Assembly: GCF_900176375.1 (NCBI RefSeq)
Contig: NZ_FWYF01000005.1
Location: 186,001-250,000 of the forward strand
DNA: 64,000 nt
Source of the DNA: Reichenbachiella faecimaris
GTDB taxonomy: Bacteria > Bacteroidota > Bacteroidia > Cytophagales > Cyclobacteriaceae
Direction: 5' to 3'
Below are positions 28,547 through 37,731 of the stretch, piece after piece (within the stretch, counting starts at the first letter, position 1; each line of letters opens with the position of its first letter). The position numbers were made by a program, and so were the translations under genes. The notes beneath the pieces were generated by a model. The model saw nothing but the letters and a program-made list of their open reading frames with translations, had not been told where the DNA came from and searched no databases.

Positions 28547-30943
28547 ATGACAAAAGCAATCAATGAGTTCCAGCAGATGGGACAACAAAAAGTGATCAGC
28601 TTCGCTAAATGGATAATTAAGTGGAGATGGTTAGTGCTAGTAGTGAGTTTAGGAATCACTGCATTAATAGGAAGTGGAGGCCGCCATGTAGGCTTCAATA
28701 GCGATTATCATGTGTTCTTTAGTGATGATAATCCTCAGATGTTGGCGTTTGATGCGCTACAGAATAAGTACACCAAAGACGACAATGTTTTCATAGTAAT
28801 AGAACCTAAAGATGGGAAAGTCTTTACGAAAGAAACATTGGCAGCCGTAGAAAAACTCACGGCAGATTCTTGGCAGACACCTTACTCTACCAGAGTTGAT
28901 GCCATTACGAATTTTCAGTACACCAAGGCCGTGGCTGATGATTTGTATGTGGACGATTTGATCCAAAATTCAGCTGAGTATGCCCCAGATCAAATAGATG
29001 CTGTGAAGCAAATTGCTATTGATGAAATTTTGCTTAAGGATCGTTTGATCAATGAGGAGTCAGATTTAACTGCTGTGAATATCACTGTTCAACTGCCAGG
29101 TGAGAACATGACAGAAGGTTCTGAAATCATCGCACATGTTAGAGATCTTACAACAAAATTTGAGGAAGAAAATCCAAATCTGAAAACCTATCTGTCTGGT
29201 ATGATTATGCTGTCAGGTGCATTTGAGGAATCTGCATTCAATGATATGCAATCTTTGGTGCCATTGATGTTCTTGGTTGTTATTTTAACCATTTACCTAA
29301 CCACCAGAACGCTTAGTGGGACAATAGCTACACTTTTGGTGATTGTAATGTCCATTATGACAGGGATGGGATTTGCAGGTTGGTTTGGTATCATGCTAAC
29401 ACCCCCATCTTCTGCAGCCACAACTATTATTATGACGTTGGCTGTTGCAGATAGTATCCATTTGCTCATCACCTTCATGCAAGGCATGAGAAAGGGACTG
29501 GGTAAACATGAAGCACTGGTAGAAAGTATCAGAGTCAATTTTGTGCCTGTCATGATTACAAGTCTAACCACAGTTATAGGTTTTTTATCAATGAATTTTA
29601 GTGACTCTCCACCATTTCATGATTTGGGGAATATTACATCTGTAGGGATGTTGGGCGCCTTTGTTTATTCAATTTTCACCCTACCTGCTTTGATGGCTAT
29701 TTTACCTGTGAGAGTGAAGGTGAAAGAAACAAGTGGTACGGATGGTCAAATCAACTCTTTCTTTGGACGATTGGCTGAATTTGTCATTAGAAACGATAAG
29801 AAGGTATTGTGGGGGTCAGTAGCAGCTTCATTGCTGATCACTTTGTTGATTACTAAGAATGAATTCAATGAAGAGTTTATCAAATACTTTGATCAGGAGG
29901 TGCAGTTCAGACAGGATACAGATTTTATTTCAGAAAACTTGACTGGTATATACACCTTAGAATTTTCACTGGGCTCTGGCGAAGAAGGCGGAATAAACGA
30001 CCCTGATTACCTTAAAAAATTAGAAGAGTTTGAATATTGGCTGGAAGCCAAGCCAGAAGTAGTGCATGTAAGTGCTTTTTCTGAAATTGCCAGGCGTATC
30101 AATAAGAGTATGCATGGGGATAGTTTGAGCTATTATCGAGTGCCTGACAGCAGGGAAGAGGCTGCTCAGTTCTTATTACTGTATGAGATGTCTTTGCCAT
30201 TTGGTTTGGATCTGAATAATCAAATCAATGTAGATAAATCCGAAACCAGACTGATCGCCACGACTACGAATTTATCATCCAAGGAATTTATCGCACTGGG
30301 GGGTGAGGCAGAAGCCTGGCTCAAAGCCAATGCGCCAGCAACAATGTATTCTGATGCTACAAGCACAGCCACCATGTTTTCTCACTTAACTAAAAGGCAA
30401 GTAGATAGTATGATGAATGGTAGTATTGCTGCTTTGATTTTGATATCTGTTATCCTCATGTTTGTATTGAGAAGTTTCAGACATGGGCTCATCAGTTTGA
30501 TTCCTAATCTATTGCCAGTGGCAGTAGGGTTTGGCGTCTGGGGTGTTACCAATGGAATTATCAATGTAGGAATCTCTATTGTGTTTGGTATGACGCTGGG
30601 CATCATTGTGGATGATTCTGTACACTTTCTATCAAAGTATTTGCGCGCCAGACGTGAATTGAACAAGAGCAAAGAGGAAGCTGTTCGATTCGCTTTCGAC
30701 ACGGTAGGCAAGGCATTAGTGGTGACTACCATTGTGTTGGTAGCAGGTTTCGCGATTCTCGCTCAGTCTAGTTTTGGGATGAACAGTGGCATGGCTAAGG
30801 TGACAGTACTGATCATCACGTTTGCACTGGCTTTAGACTTCTTATTGCTACCTGCACTGCTGCTCAACGTGGGGAAAAGCACTAAAACCAAAACAGATGC
30901 ACAATCAACTTCTGTGGATACAGGACAATTGAGTCCTGCTTAA
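28547..30943 (+). CDS. RND superfamily (MMPL-type) transporter
   Basis: A 798-residue inner-membrane transporter with the two-fold RND layout. Each half starts with one transmembrane helix (LVLVVSLGITALIGSG; and VAASLLITLLITKN in the second half), followed by a large periplasmic loop and a cluster of five helices. The helix-4 region has the typical Asp (VADSIHLLITFMQG and GIIVDDSVHFLSKYLR). The size and the lack of large RND docking loops fit the MMPL/hopanoid-lipid transporter branch, not AcrB. Together with the downstream LolA-like and outer-membrane proteins it probably moves a lipid or hydrophobic compound across the envelope. Confidence 0.9.
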   Translation: MTKAINEFQQMGQQKVISFAKWIIKWRWLVLVVSLGITALIGSGGRHVGFNSDYHVFFSDDNPQMLAFDALQNKYTKDDNVFIVIEPKDGKVFTKETLAAVEKLTADSWQTPYSTRVDAITNFQYTKAVADDLYVDDLIQNSAEYAPDQIDAVKQIAIDEILLKDRLINEESDLTAVNITVQLPGENMTEGSEIIAHVRDLTTKFEEENPNLKTYLSGMIMLSGAFEESAFNDMQSLVPLMFLVVILTIYLTTRTLSGTIATLLVIVMSIMTGMGFAGWFGIMLTPPSSAATTIIMTLAVADSIHLLITFMQGMRKGLGKHEALVESIRVNFVPVMITSLTTVIGFLSMNFSDSPPFHDLGNITSVGMLGAFVYSIFTLPALMAILPVRVKVKETSGTDGQINSFFGRLAEFVIRNDKKVLWGSVAASLLITLLITKNEFNEEFIKYFDQEVQFRQDTDFISENLTGIYTLEFSLGSGEEGGINDPDYLKKLEEFEYWLEAKPEVVHVSAFSEIARRINKSMHGDSLSYYRVPDSREEAAQFLLLYEMSLPFGLDLNNQINVDKSETRLIATTTNLSSKEFIALGGEAEAWLKANAPATMYSDATSTATMFSHLTKRQVDSMMNGSIAALILISVILMFVLRSFRHGLISLIPNLLPVAVGFGVWGVTNGIINVGISIVFGMTLGIIVDDSVHFLSKYLRARRELNKSKEEAVRFAFDTVGKALVVTTIVLVAGFAILAQSSFGMNSGMAKVTVLIITFALALDFLLLPALLLNVGKSTKTKTDAQSTSVDTGQLSPA

Positions 30944-30964
30944 TTGTATCAATTTTTAAATCAT

Positions 30965-31041
30965 GAGGCTTTTTCAAAGTTGAATAAACGGTCAGACTCA
31001 ATACGACTGTTTTTAGCAGAATAGACTTTTGAAAAAGCTTC
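30965..31041 (+). other. intercistronic stem in the RND operon
   Basis: GAGGCTTTTTCAAAGT (30965-30980) can pair with ACTTTTGAAAAAGCTTC (31025-31041), including 8 perfect pairs (GCTTTTTC with GAAAAAGC). The loop is about 44 bases. It fills most of the 114-base gap between the transporter and the LolA-like gene. It is not followed by a T run, so it is more likely an RNA-stability or processing element than a terminator. Confidence 0.4.
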
Positions 31042-31057
31042 AAAAAATCACATAATT

Positions 31058-31843
31058 ATGAAAAGAACAATCAAAACAATAGCCCTGCTGCTGATAGGAG
31101 TATCTACGGCCTGGGCACAGACACCAGAACAAAAAGGATTGAAAATTGCAGAAGATGCCTCCAAATATGACGAGGGTTTCGAAAGCTCAGAAGTGAATCT
31201 GACCATGACCTTGAAAAACAAGCATGGCCAGGAAAGCACAAGATTTCTTTCAACCCAAACGCTAGAATTAATTGAAGATGGAGATAAATCACTGATAGTG
31301 TTCAACAGCCCAAGAGATGTAAAAGGGACAGCTACCCTGACTTATACGCATAAGGAAATATCAGATGATCAATGGCTGTATTTACCATCCATAAAGAGGG
31401 TGAAAAGAATATCCTCTGATAACAAGTCAGGACCATTTATGGGAAGTGAATTTGCCTATGAAGACTTGTCTTCTCAGGAAGTCGAAAAGTACACCTATAA
31501 GTATATCAAAGATGATAACGTAAATGGCGAGAATACTTATGTAATAGAAAGAGACCCAGTAGATCCAAAATCAGGCTACACGCGTCAGCTGGTTTGGTTG
31601 AACAAAACCAATTATAGACCAGAGAAAATTGAGTTTTATGATCGTAAAGATGACTTGCTCAAGACCTTGACTTATTCTAACTACAAAGTCTATATGGGCA
31701 AGCACTGGAGGGCAGGAGAGTTTTTGATGGTCAATCATCAGACAGGAAAAGAGACCACACTGAAGTTTGAGGATTATCAATTCAAAGTAGGGTTGGCGGA
31801 AGCAGACTTCTCACAAAACAGTCTGATTAGGGCTGGGAGATAG
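31058..31843 (+). CDS. outer membrane lipoprotein-sorting protein (LolA-like)
   Basis: A 261-residue periplasmic protein. The signal peptide is IKTIALLLIGVSTAWAQ. The mature part has the curved beta-sheet signature of the LolA/LppX-like superfamily: EVNLTMTLKNKHGQES, then SLIVFNSPRDVKGTATLTY, DQWLYLPSIKRVKRISS and SGPFMGSEFAYEDLSS. These motifs characterise the standalone outer-membrane lipoprotein-sorting proteins that accompany MMPL-type RND transporters. It probably carries a hydrophobic molecule through the periplasm. It is followed after 2 bases by the outer-membrane barrel gene. Confidence 0.9.
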   Translation: MKRTIKTIALLLIGVSTAWAQTPEQKGLKIAEDASKYDEGFESSEVNLTMTLKNKHGQESTRFLSTQTLELIEDGDKSLIVFNSPRDVKGTATLTYTHKEISDDQWLYLPSIKRVKRISSDNKSGPFMGSEFAYEDLSSQEVEKYTYKYIKDDNVNGENTYVIERDPVDPKSGYTRQLVWLNKTNYRPEKIEFYDRKDDLLKTLTYSNYKVYMGKHWRAGEFLMVNHQTGKETTLKFEDYQFKVGLAEADFSQNSLIRAGR

Positions 31844-31845
31844 CA

Positions 31846-33072
31846 ATGAAAAATACGAGTAGTTTGAGTTGGTTTTTTACTATACAGCGAGCGATTGTGC
31901 TCGCTGTATTAGTATTTGCAGTTGGTCGTGCAAGTGCGCAGTCAGAGGAAGTTTATACAGAGTTCTCAGGAAATCTTGGTTTTGAGTATAGGTACTTTAC
32001 GCAAGATGGATTGTATCCAGGCCAGAATGATCACTTTCCCGCCTTCAGTATTCAACCAGAATATTACGTGGAATGGCAGGGAGGAACGCATATTCTTAAT
32101 TTCACTGGCTTTGCAAGGGTTGATTTGACAGATTCTGAACGAAATCATTTGGACATACGAGAACTGTATTGGCAGATCGTGAATAACAATTGGGAATTTA
32201 GTGTTGGATTAAAGAAGATTTATTGGGGAGTTACAGAAGCAGCTCATTTGGTAGATATCATCAATCAGACTGATAATTTGGAGTCATTTGATGGAGAGCA
32301 GAAATTGGGACAATTCATGGCGCATTATTCCTATAATACCAATATTGGTACATTCGACTTATTTGCCATGTCCTTCTTTCGCAAGAGACAATTTCCTGGC
32401 GTGGATGGGAGACTGCGCACACCTGACCCCATCACTGAAAATCAGTTAGATTTTGAGAGTAGCATGGATGAAACCAGGCCTGAAGGAGCCATTCGCTGGT
32501 CGCATTATTTTGGGCCAGTTGATATAGGCTTGTCCTATTTTTATGGAAATGGCAGAGAGCCCATTGTTGGTATCAATAATGATGGCAGCCTATTTGGAAT
32601 TTATCCGGTGATCAAACAGACGGGTATTGATATTCAGACCACAACAGGCCCGGTTTTGTGGAAATTTGAATCTATTATCAGACGAAGTGATATTCAAGAT
32701 ATGAAGGCGCTGGATGTAGGTCTTGAATATACTTTTGGAAACATTGGCGGAAGTGGTATAGATCTAGGGCTCTTGGGAGAATACTTATATGATGATCGTG
32801 GGGACAGGGCATTAAGTAGTTTGCAGAGTGATGCATTCGTAGGTGGTCGATTGGCATTCAATGATGTACAAAGCACTGAATTCTTGTTCGGAACTATCCT
32901 TGACGTAAATAGAAGTACGCGTTTAATAAGCCTGGAAGGTAATCGCCGATTTGGGGAATCTCTGAAAGCCAGCGTAGAGATGAGACTTTTTCAGAACGTG
33001 AGTGAAGAAGAGTTCATCTATCTATTTAGGGATGATGACTTTCTGAAGTTTGAATTGGGATGGTATTTTTAA
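31846..33072 (+). CDS. outer-membrane beta-barrel protein of the RND/LolA operon
   Basis: A 408-residue protein with a signal sequence (TIQRAIVLAVLVFAVGRASAQ) and a series of alternating beta strands ending in the aromatic terminal strand FLKFELGWYF, typical of outer-membrane barrels. The motif KKIYWGVTEAAHLVDIINQTDN, shared with DUF1302-like porins, is the most informative stretch. It is co-transcribed with the LolA-like gene, with a 2-base spacing. It is the likely outer-membrane station of the exporter. Confidence 0.82.
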   Translation: MKNTSSLSWFFTIQRAIVLAVLVFAVGRASAQSEEVYTEFSGNLGFEYRYFTQDGLYPGQNDHFPAFSIQPEYYVEWQGGTHILNFTGFARVDLTDSERNHLDIRELYWQIVNNNWEFSVGLKKIYWGVTEAAHLVDIINQTDNLESFDGEQKLGQFMAHYSYNTNIGTFDLFAMSFFRKRQFPGVDGRLRTPDPITENQLDFESSMDETRPEGAIRWSHYFGPVDIGLSYFYGNGREPIVGINNDGSLFGIYPVIKQTGIDIQTTTGPVLWKFESIIRRSDIQDMKALDVGLEYTFGNIGGSGIDLGLLGEYLYDDRGDRALSSLQSDAFVGGRLAFNDVQSTEFLFGTILDVNRSTRLISLEGNRRFGESLKASVEMRLFQNVSEEEFIYLFRDDDFLKFELGWYF

Positions 33073-33125
33073 AAAAAAAGGAAACAAAATCTAATCCAAT
33101 AGATTAGATTTTGTTTCCTTTTTTT
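33071..33125. terminator. strong bidirectional terminator
   Basis: GGAAACAAAATCTAATC (33080-33096) and GATTAGATTTTGTTTCC (33102-33118) are 17-base perfect complements with a CAATA loop, flanked by A and T runs on both sides. It terminates the RND operon on the plus strand and the TPR gene on the minus strand. The stop codons of both genes lie at its edges. Confidence 0.92.
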
Positions 33126-33834
33126 ATTTCCCTGCCTTGCTCAGGTTGACCTGCGCTAATTCAAATCCTGGTGCAACTTTAAGTGCTTCCAGAAAAAGCT
33201 CTTTGGCTTTTTGTATATCTCCATTTGCTTGAGCCAATAAACCATTCAAATTGAAAATAGCAGCTCGCATAGTTACTTCTTGTTGCGTCTGATCCAGTTT
33301 TGAAAACACCATTTTTAATTCATCAATATCTGCTCGTTTGAGCAGCAGTTCAACAGAGGTTTTGGTTTCTGTATATCTTTTTAATTCAAACTGCATCTGG
33401 GCTATTTGATATAGCGTACGCGAGTCATTATTCTTTAAGAATAGACTTTCATAATTGCTTAAAGCCTGATCCTTAGCGCCAAGCTGAGTGAAGGCAATGG
33501 CTCCTAACTCAAGCGCCATTTGGTTGTCTGGATTGATTTTAAGGTTTTCTCTAGTTACTAAGGCCACTGACGGCATTTGATTCAGATCGTAATACATATA
33601 AGCCAGTGAATCTAAAACCGCAGATTGATTATTGCTATAAAACAATAAGTTATACAGAGCCATGCGTGCGACAGGGGGATCATTGAATTGTGTAGCTAAT
33701 TGATAAATTGCAATGTTTTTTTGAACATCTACATCAATGAAATTGAGTGAATCTGCTGACTGAGCAGTGGTGACGTTGCTTTGAAGAATTCCTCCCCATA
33801 CAACCAATACAAATAATATCTTCTTCATAATCAT
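33124..33834 (-). CDS. secreted TPR protein
   Basis: A 236-residue protein with signal peptide KKILFVLVVWGGILQSNVTTAQ. Helical repeats of TPR type fill the rest: LGAKDQALSNYESLFLKN, RTLYQIAQMQFELKRYTETK and ANGDIQKAKELFLEALKVAPG. It is periplasmic and probably a scaffold. It lies 32 bases downstream of cca on the same strand, so it may be co-transcribed with it. No enzymatic motif is present. Confidence 0.85.
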   Translation of the reverse strand: MIMKKILFVLVVWGGILQSNVTTAQSADSLNFIDVDVQKNIAIYQLATQFNDPPVARMALYNLLFYSNNQSAVLDSLAYMYYDLNQMPSVALVTRENLKINPDNQMALELGAIAFTQLGAKDQALSNYESLFLKNNDSRTLYQIAQMQFELKRYTETKTSVELLLKRADIDELKMVFSKLDQTQQEVTMRAAIFNLNGLLAQANGDIQKAKELFLEALKVAPGFELAQVNLSKAGK

Positions 33835-33866
33835 ATTTTGAAAGTGCGCAAGCTACAGGCTAATGC

Positions 33867-35276
33867 TTAATTATCCAATCCCTTGGCTTTGGCAATTTCG
33901 TGCATGAGGGTTTCTGCTTGTTCTCTGTTGTTGTCTATTTTTCCTTCTAGAATGGCTTCACGAATCTCATTTTTGATGTCCCCAACAATTTTTGAGGGCT
34001 CCAGATGGTAGCGTTCCATGATTTCTTCGCCCGAAATAGGCGGCTGGAAGTTGCGCAGCTTATCTCGTTCTTCAAGCTCTATAAGCTTCTTTTTTACCTT
34101 TTTGAAATTAGTCAGGTACCGTTTTACTTTTGTAGGGTTTTTGGTCGTGATATCAGCATTGCACAAGGTCATCAGATCATCTACGTCATCTCCTGCTTCG
34201 AAAAGCAATCTTCTGATGGCAGAGTCTGTGATTTCGTCTCTTACCAGCGCTATAGGTCTCAAGTGAAGTTTAACTAACTTCTGAACGTATTTCATTTTGT
34301 CGTTCATAGGAAGTTTCATTCTCTTGAAAATACCAGGAACCATTCTTGCTCCTTTGTCCTCGTGACCATGGAATGTCCAACCTGCTTTTTTGTGAAACCG
34401 CTTAGTAGGTGGTTTGGCAATATCGTGCAAGATCGCTGCCCATCGCAAGTATAAATAGTTGGTATTTTTAGAAATATTATCAAGCACTTGAAGCGTATGG
34501 TAGAAATTGTCCTTGTGAGATTTTCCTTCCTTAGTCTCTACGCCATACAGTGCGATCATTTCAGGAAAAATATGGTGTAGCAATCCACTTTGAAATAACA
34601 ATTTGAATCCGTAGCTCGGAGTAGGTGACAAGATGATTTTGTTCAGTTCATCTATGATTCTTTCTTTAGATACAATTTTTATCCTGTCCGCTTGTTTGAT
34701 GATCGAATCGAAAGTGTCGGCTTCTATATCAAAACTGAGCTGGCTGGCAAAGCGAATAGCCCGCATCATTCTTAGGGGATCATCTGAAAAAGTGATTGAT
34801 GGATCTAGTGGCGTCCGGATAATTTTCTTTTTTAGATCATTCACACCATCAAATGGGTCTACCAATTCTCCATATTCTTTATCATTGAGTTTGATGGCCA
34901 GGGCATTGATCGTGAAATCACGCCGGTTTTGATCATCTTCAAGGGAACCGTCCTCTACAATTGGTTTTCTGGAATCCCTTTGGTAAGACTCTTTTCTAGC
35001 GCCTACAAACTCAAGCTCATGGGCTCCATGTTTTACCATGGCGGTCCCAAAATTTTTGAAAACTGAAAGATTATTACTTTTTAATTCTTGTGCTACTCGT
35101 TTTGCCAATTGAATTCCGCTACCAACACAAACAAAATCTATATCTTTGGAGGGTCTATTGAGAATGATGTCTCGTACGAACCCACCTATTACATAGGCAT
35201 CAAGGTTGATTTTAGTGGCGCACTTGGCTACTGTGGAGAAGAGTTCTTCTGGTAAGAGGTGTGATTTTAAATTCAA
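33867..35276 (-). CDS. cca: CCA tRNA nucleotidyltransferase with HD domain
   Basis: A 469-residue enzyme that adds or repairs the 3'-CCA of tRNA. The class II polymerase-beta head has [20 protein letters not shown], with the catalytic D-x-D. Then come [13 protein letters not shown] and the RNA-binding neck. The C-terminal HD phosphohydrolase domain has [13 protein letters not shown] and [11 protein letters not shown]. The start is TTG 35276; no ATG is available and the protein aligns by eye from there. A -7 box (TAATTTTG on the minus strand) lies only 17 bases upstream, giving a very short leader. Confidence 0.95.
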   Translation of the reverse strand: MNLKSHLLPEELFSTVAKCATKINLDAYVIGGFVRDIILNRPSKDIDFVCVGSGIQLAKRVAQELKSNNLSVFKNFGTAMVKHGAHELEFVGARKESYQRDSRKPIVEDGSLEDDQNRRDFTINALAIKLNDKEYGELVDPFDGVNDLKKKIIRTPLDPSITFSDDPLRMMRAIRFASQLSFDIEADTFDSIIKQADRIKIVSKERIIDELNKIILSPTPSYGFKLLFQSGLLHHIFPEMIALYGVETKEGKSHKDNFYHTLQVLDNISKNTNYLYLRWAAILHDIAKPPTKRFHKKAGWTFHGHEDKGARMVPGIFKRMKLPMNDKMKYVQKLVKLHLRPIALVRDEITDSAIRRLLFEAGDDVDDLMTLCNADITTKNPTKVKRYLTNFKKVKKKLIELEERDKLRNFQPPISGEEIMERYHLEPSKIVGDIKNEIREAILEGKIDNNREQAETLMHEIAKAKGLDN

Positions 35277-35292
35277 TGGTAAAGCTTTGCTT

Positions 35293-35300
35293 CAAAATTA
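35293..35300 (-). promoter_or_regulatory. Bacteroidota-type -7 element (TAATTTTG) for cca
   Basis: A perfect TAnnTTTG on the minus strand, 17 bases from the TTG start of cca. Transcription would begin about 10 bases before the start codon. Confidence 0.4.
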
Positions 35301-35389
35301 ATTTTAATTTCTTAATAATGAGATAATACGATTTGTCATTGTTGAATTAATTTCGAGTCCACAAGGCAATACCTAAATAGATATACATA

Positions 35390-37024
35390 ATGAACAAATT
35401 TTTTCTCTCTATTCTACTGGCCCTATCTGCTTTTTTTGTTTCAGCTCAAAATATCAAAAAACCTAAGTTGGTGGTTGGGGTCATCGTAGATCAAATGCGA
35501 TATGAGTATCTCTATCGTTTTGAGAATCATTATGGTGATCATGGGTTCAAGCGGTTGCTGTCTGATGGCTTTTCGTTCAAAAACGCACATTACAATTACA
35601 TTCCTACTTATACTGGGCCAGGACATGCTTCAGTCTACACAGGTACCACGCCACGAGTGCATGGCATCATTGCCAATGATTGGTATGATAAATTTGAAAA
35701 AAGATCTAGATACTGCGTAGAGGATTCAGACGTCAAAGGAGTGGATGGAGATGGAAAGGTAGGGCAGCGCTCACCTAAGAATATGAAATCCACGACTGTT
35801 ACAGACGAATTACGACTGTTTTATCAGAACCGTTCGAAAGTCGTAGGTATAGCTTTAAAGGATAGAGGAGCTATTTTGCCTGCAGGACATCAGCCTAATG
35901 GTGCTTATTGGTTTGACGCACAGTCGGGTAATTTCATTACCAGCACGTTTTATAGGAATTCGTTGCCTAAGTGGTTGGTGAAATTCAACAAACGCAAATT
36001 AGCTGAAGCTTATATGAGCAAAGGTTGGGATACATACAAACCCATAGAAACGTACGTAGAAAGTGCACGTGATGACAGATCCTATGAAGGCAAAGAGTTA
36101 GGAGGTATTCCTCCAGTATTCCCTTATGATTTCAAACAACTGGATGCATCTATCAAGTTGTTTGAGCTACTGAAGGTCACCCCTCATGGGAATACCATTA
36201 CAACCGAAATGTCTTTGGCGGCTCTGGACGGAGAAGACTTGGGGAAAGATGAAGTAACTGATTTTTTGGCAATCAGCTATTCCAGTCCTGACTACGTTGG
36301 GCATGCATTTGGGCCATATTCTAAAGAAATCCAGGACGTATATATTAGATTGGATCTAGAGTTGGAAAGGCTCATGAAAGCATTAGATGAGAAGGTGGGG
36401 AAAGGAAATTGGACGATTTTCTTAACTGCTGATCACGCAGTGGCTGATATTCCTGCTTACTTAAAAGAGCTGGGGCACGGTACAGATTATATGAAGTCAG
36501 GTGAGCAGAAAAAAGCAATTTCACAAAAGCTTGAGGAGCGGTTTGGCACATCAGACCTTATAGAGAATATCAGCAATCATCAAATTTTCCTCAATAAGAA
36601 ATTGATTGCTGAAAGAGAACTAGACTTGAATGAGGTAAAGACATTTCTGATTGCAGAAATGAATCAACATGCAGGTATGAGTGCTGTGTTTGATGCTGCC
36701 ACCATTTCGAATTATGCTGGACATGACTTGGACGTCAAGTTGATCGCTGCAGGCCACAATGCCCGTATGTCTGGAGATATAGTTTACACTTATCAAGCAG
36801 GTTGGTTGGGACAGTGGCACTTGGAAAATGGAGGTACTACTCATGGTTCTGGCTATTCTTATGACACTCATGTGCCAATGCTATTTTATGGTTGGGGGAT
36901 AAAGCAAGGAAGTACTGTCAACTATCACCCAATTACGGATATTGCTCCAACGATTTCGACCTTGCTCAATATCAAATTACCTTCTGGCTGCACAGGTCAA
37001 CCTGCTGCAGAATTATTGGACTAG
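35390..37024 (+). CDS. alkaline phosphatase family protein (PafA-like)
   Basis: A 544-residue exported phosphatase; signal peptide KFFLSILLALSAFFVSAQ. It has the active-site pattern of the Bacteroidota PafA phosphomonoesterases. Metal ligand D34 lies in VIVDQMRYEY and the Thr75 nucleophile in YTGPGHASVYTG. N96 is in GIIANDWYD and the K/R pair in ALKDRGAI. Later come SYSSPDYVGHAFGP, LTADHAVADIP and GGTTHGSGY, which supply the remaining Zn ligands. It releases inorganic phosphate from organic phosphates in the periplasm. It converges with idi. Confidence 0.92.
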   Translation: MNKFFLSILLALSAFFVSAQNIKKPKLVVGVIVDQMRYEYLYRFENHYGDHGFKRLLSDGFSFKNAHYNYIPTYTGPGHASVYTGTTPRVHGIIANDWYDKFEKRSRYCVEDSDVKGVDGDGKVGQRSPKNMKSTTVTDELRLFYQNRSKVVGIALKDRGAILPAGHQPNGAYWFDAQSGNFITSTFYRNSLPKWLVKFNKRKLAEAYMSKGWDTYKPIETYVESARDDRSYEGKELGGIPPVFPYDFKQLDASIKLFELLKVTPHGNTITTEMSLAALDGEDLGKDEVTDFLAISYSSPDYVGHAFGPYSKEIQDVYIRLDLELERLMKALDEKVGKGNWTIFLTADHAVADIPAYLKELGHGTDYMKSGEQKKAISQKLEERFGTSDLIENISNHQIFLNKKLIAERELDLNEVKTFLIAEMNQHAGMSAVFDAATISNYAGHDLDVKLIAAGHNARMSGDIVYTYQAGWLGQWHLENGGTTHGSGYSYDTHVPMLFYGWGIKQGSTVNYHPITDIAPTISTLLNIKLPSGCTGQPAAELLD

Positions 37025-37054
37025 GGCTAATTTGGAAAAACTGTATCCGATCAA

Positions 37055-37567
37055 TCAATTGCCATATTTGTCTATGGCTTTCTGTACTATTTCTTTGAAC
37101 CAGAAAGTGTATTTGTCAGGATGTAAGTGAATGTCTTCGAGTATTTTTTTGGGTGAAATGTATTTGTAGTCTTTAGCCTCAGCAGGATTTAGTTTGGGTA
37201 GAACATCCGAAGTGCCGACAAATACATGGTCGAGTTCATGTTCAATCAATCCATTTTCAAAGTCCGTTTTATACTGAAACGTAAAAAGAAAAGAGAGGGT
37301 AGTAACCATGCCTAGTTCCTCTTTCAGTCTGCGGTTGGCCGCATCCAAAGTAGCCTCATCTGGTCTAGGGTGGCTGCAGCAGGCATTGGTCCATAGGCCA
37401 CCAGAATGATATTTATCCAGTGCACGTTGCTGAATCAGCATTTCTCCCTTTGAGTTAAATATAAAAATTGAAAAGGCGCGATGAAGCTCTCCAGACTGAT
37501 GTACTTTAAGCTTATCAGCTGTCCCAATTGCGTTGTCATGTTCATCAACCAGCACCACATGCTCCAT
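37055..37567 (-). CDS. idi: isopentenyl-diphosphate delta-isomerase, type I
   Basis: A 170-residue Nudix-fold isomerase interconverting IPP and DMAPP for isoprenoid synthesis. The catalytic Cys64 is in LWTNACCSHP; the Glu is in IEHELDHVFVG, and RRLKEELGM is the Nudix-like helix. The length is as expected for the bacterial type I enzyme (about 180). It is monocistronic and 31 bases from the convergent phosphatase gene. Confidence 0.95.
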   Translation of the reverse strand: MEHVVLVDEHDNAIGTADKLKVHQSGELHRAFSIFIFNSKGEMLIQQRALDKYHSGGLWTNACCSHPRPDEATLDAANRRLKEELGMVTTLSFLFTFQYKTDFENGLIEHELDHVFVGTSDVLPKLNPAEAKDYKYISPKKILEDIHLHPDKYTFWFKEIVQKAIDKYGN

Positions 37568-37731
37568 TTTCTATTGATTTAATGTGATATATACTGCAAG
37601 TTAATTGATAGGGCTGAGTCAGCATCAAATCATGCTCATTTTCATTTCACTAATTGTTTTTTGTTGCTTGCTTCTTCATTCTGTCCTATATTAGTCACTT
37701 TTTCAACCCAGCATTTTGGTATTTAGATAGC

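Noticed and set aside
30382-30732. 116-residue minus-strand ORF inside the RND transporter
   Set aside because: It is antisense to transmembrane helices and has no supporting signals.
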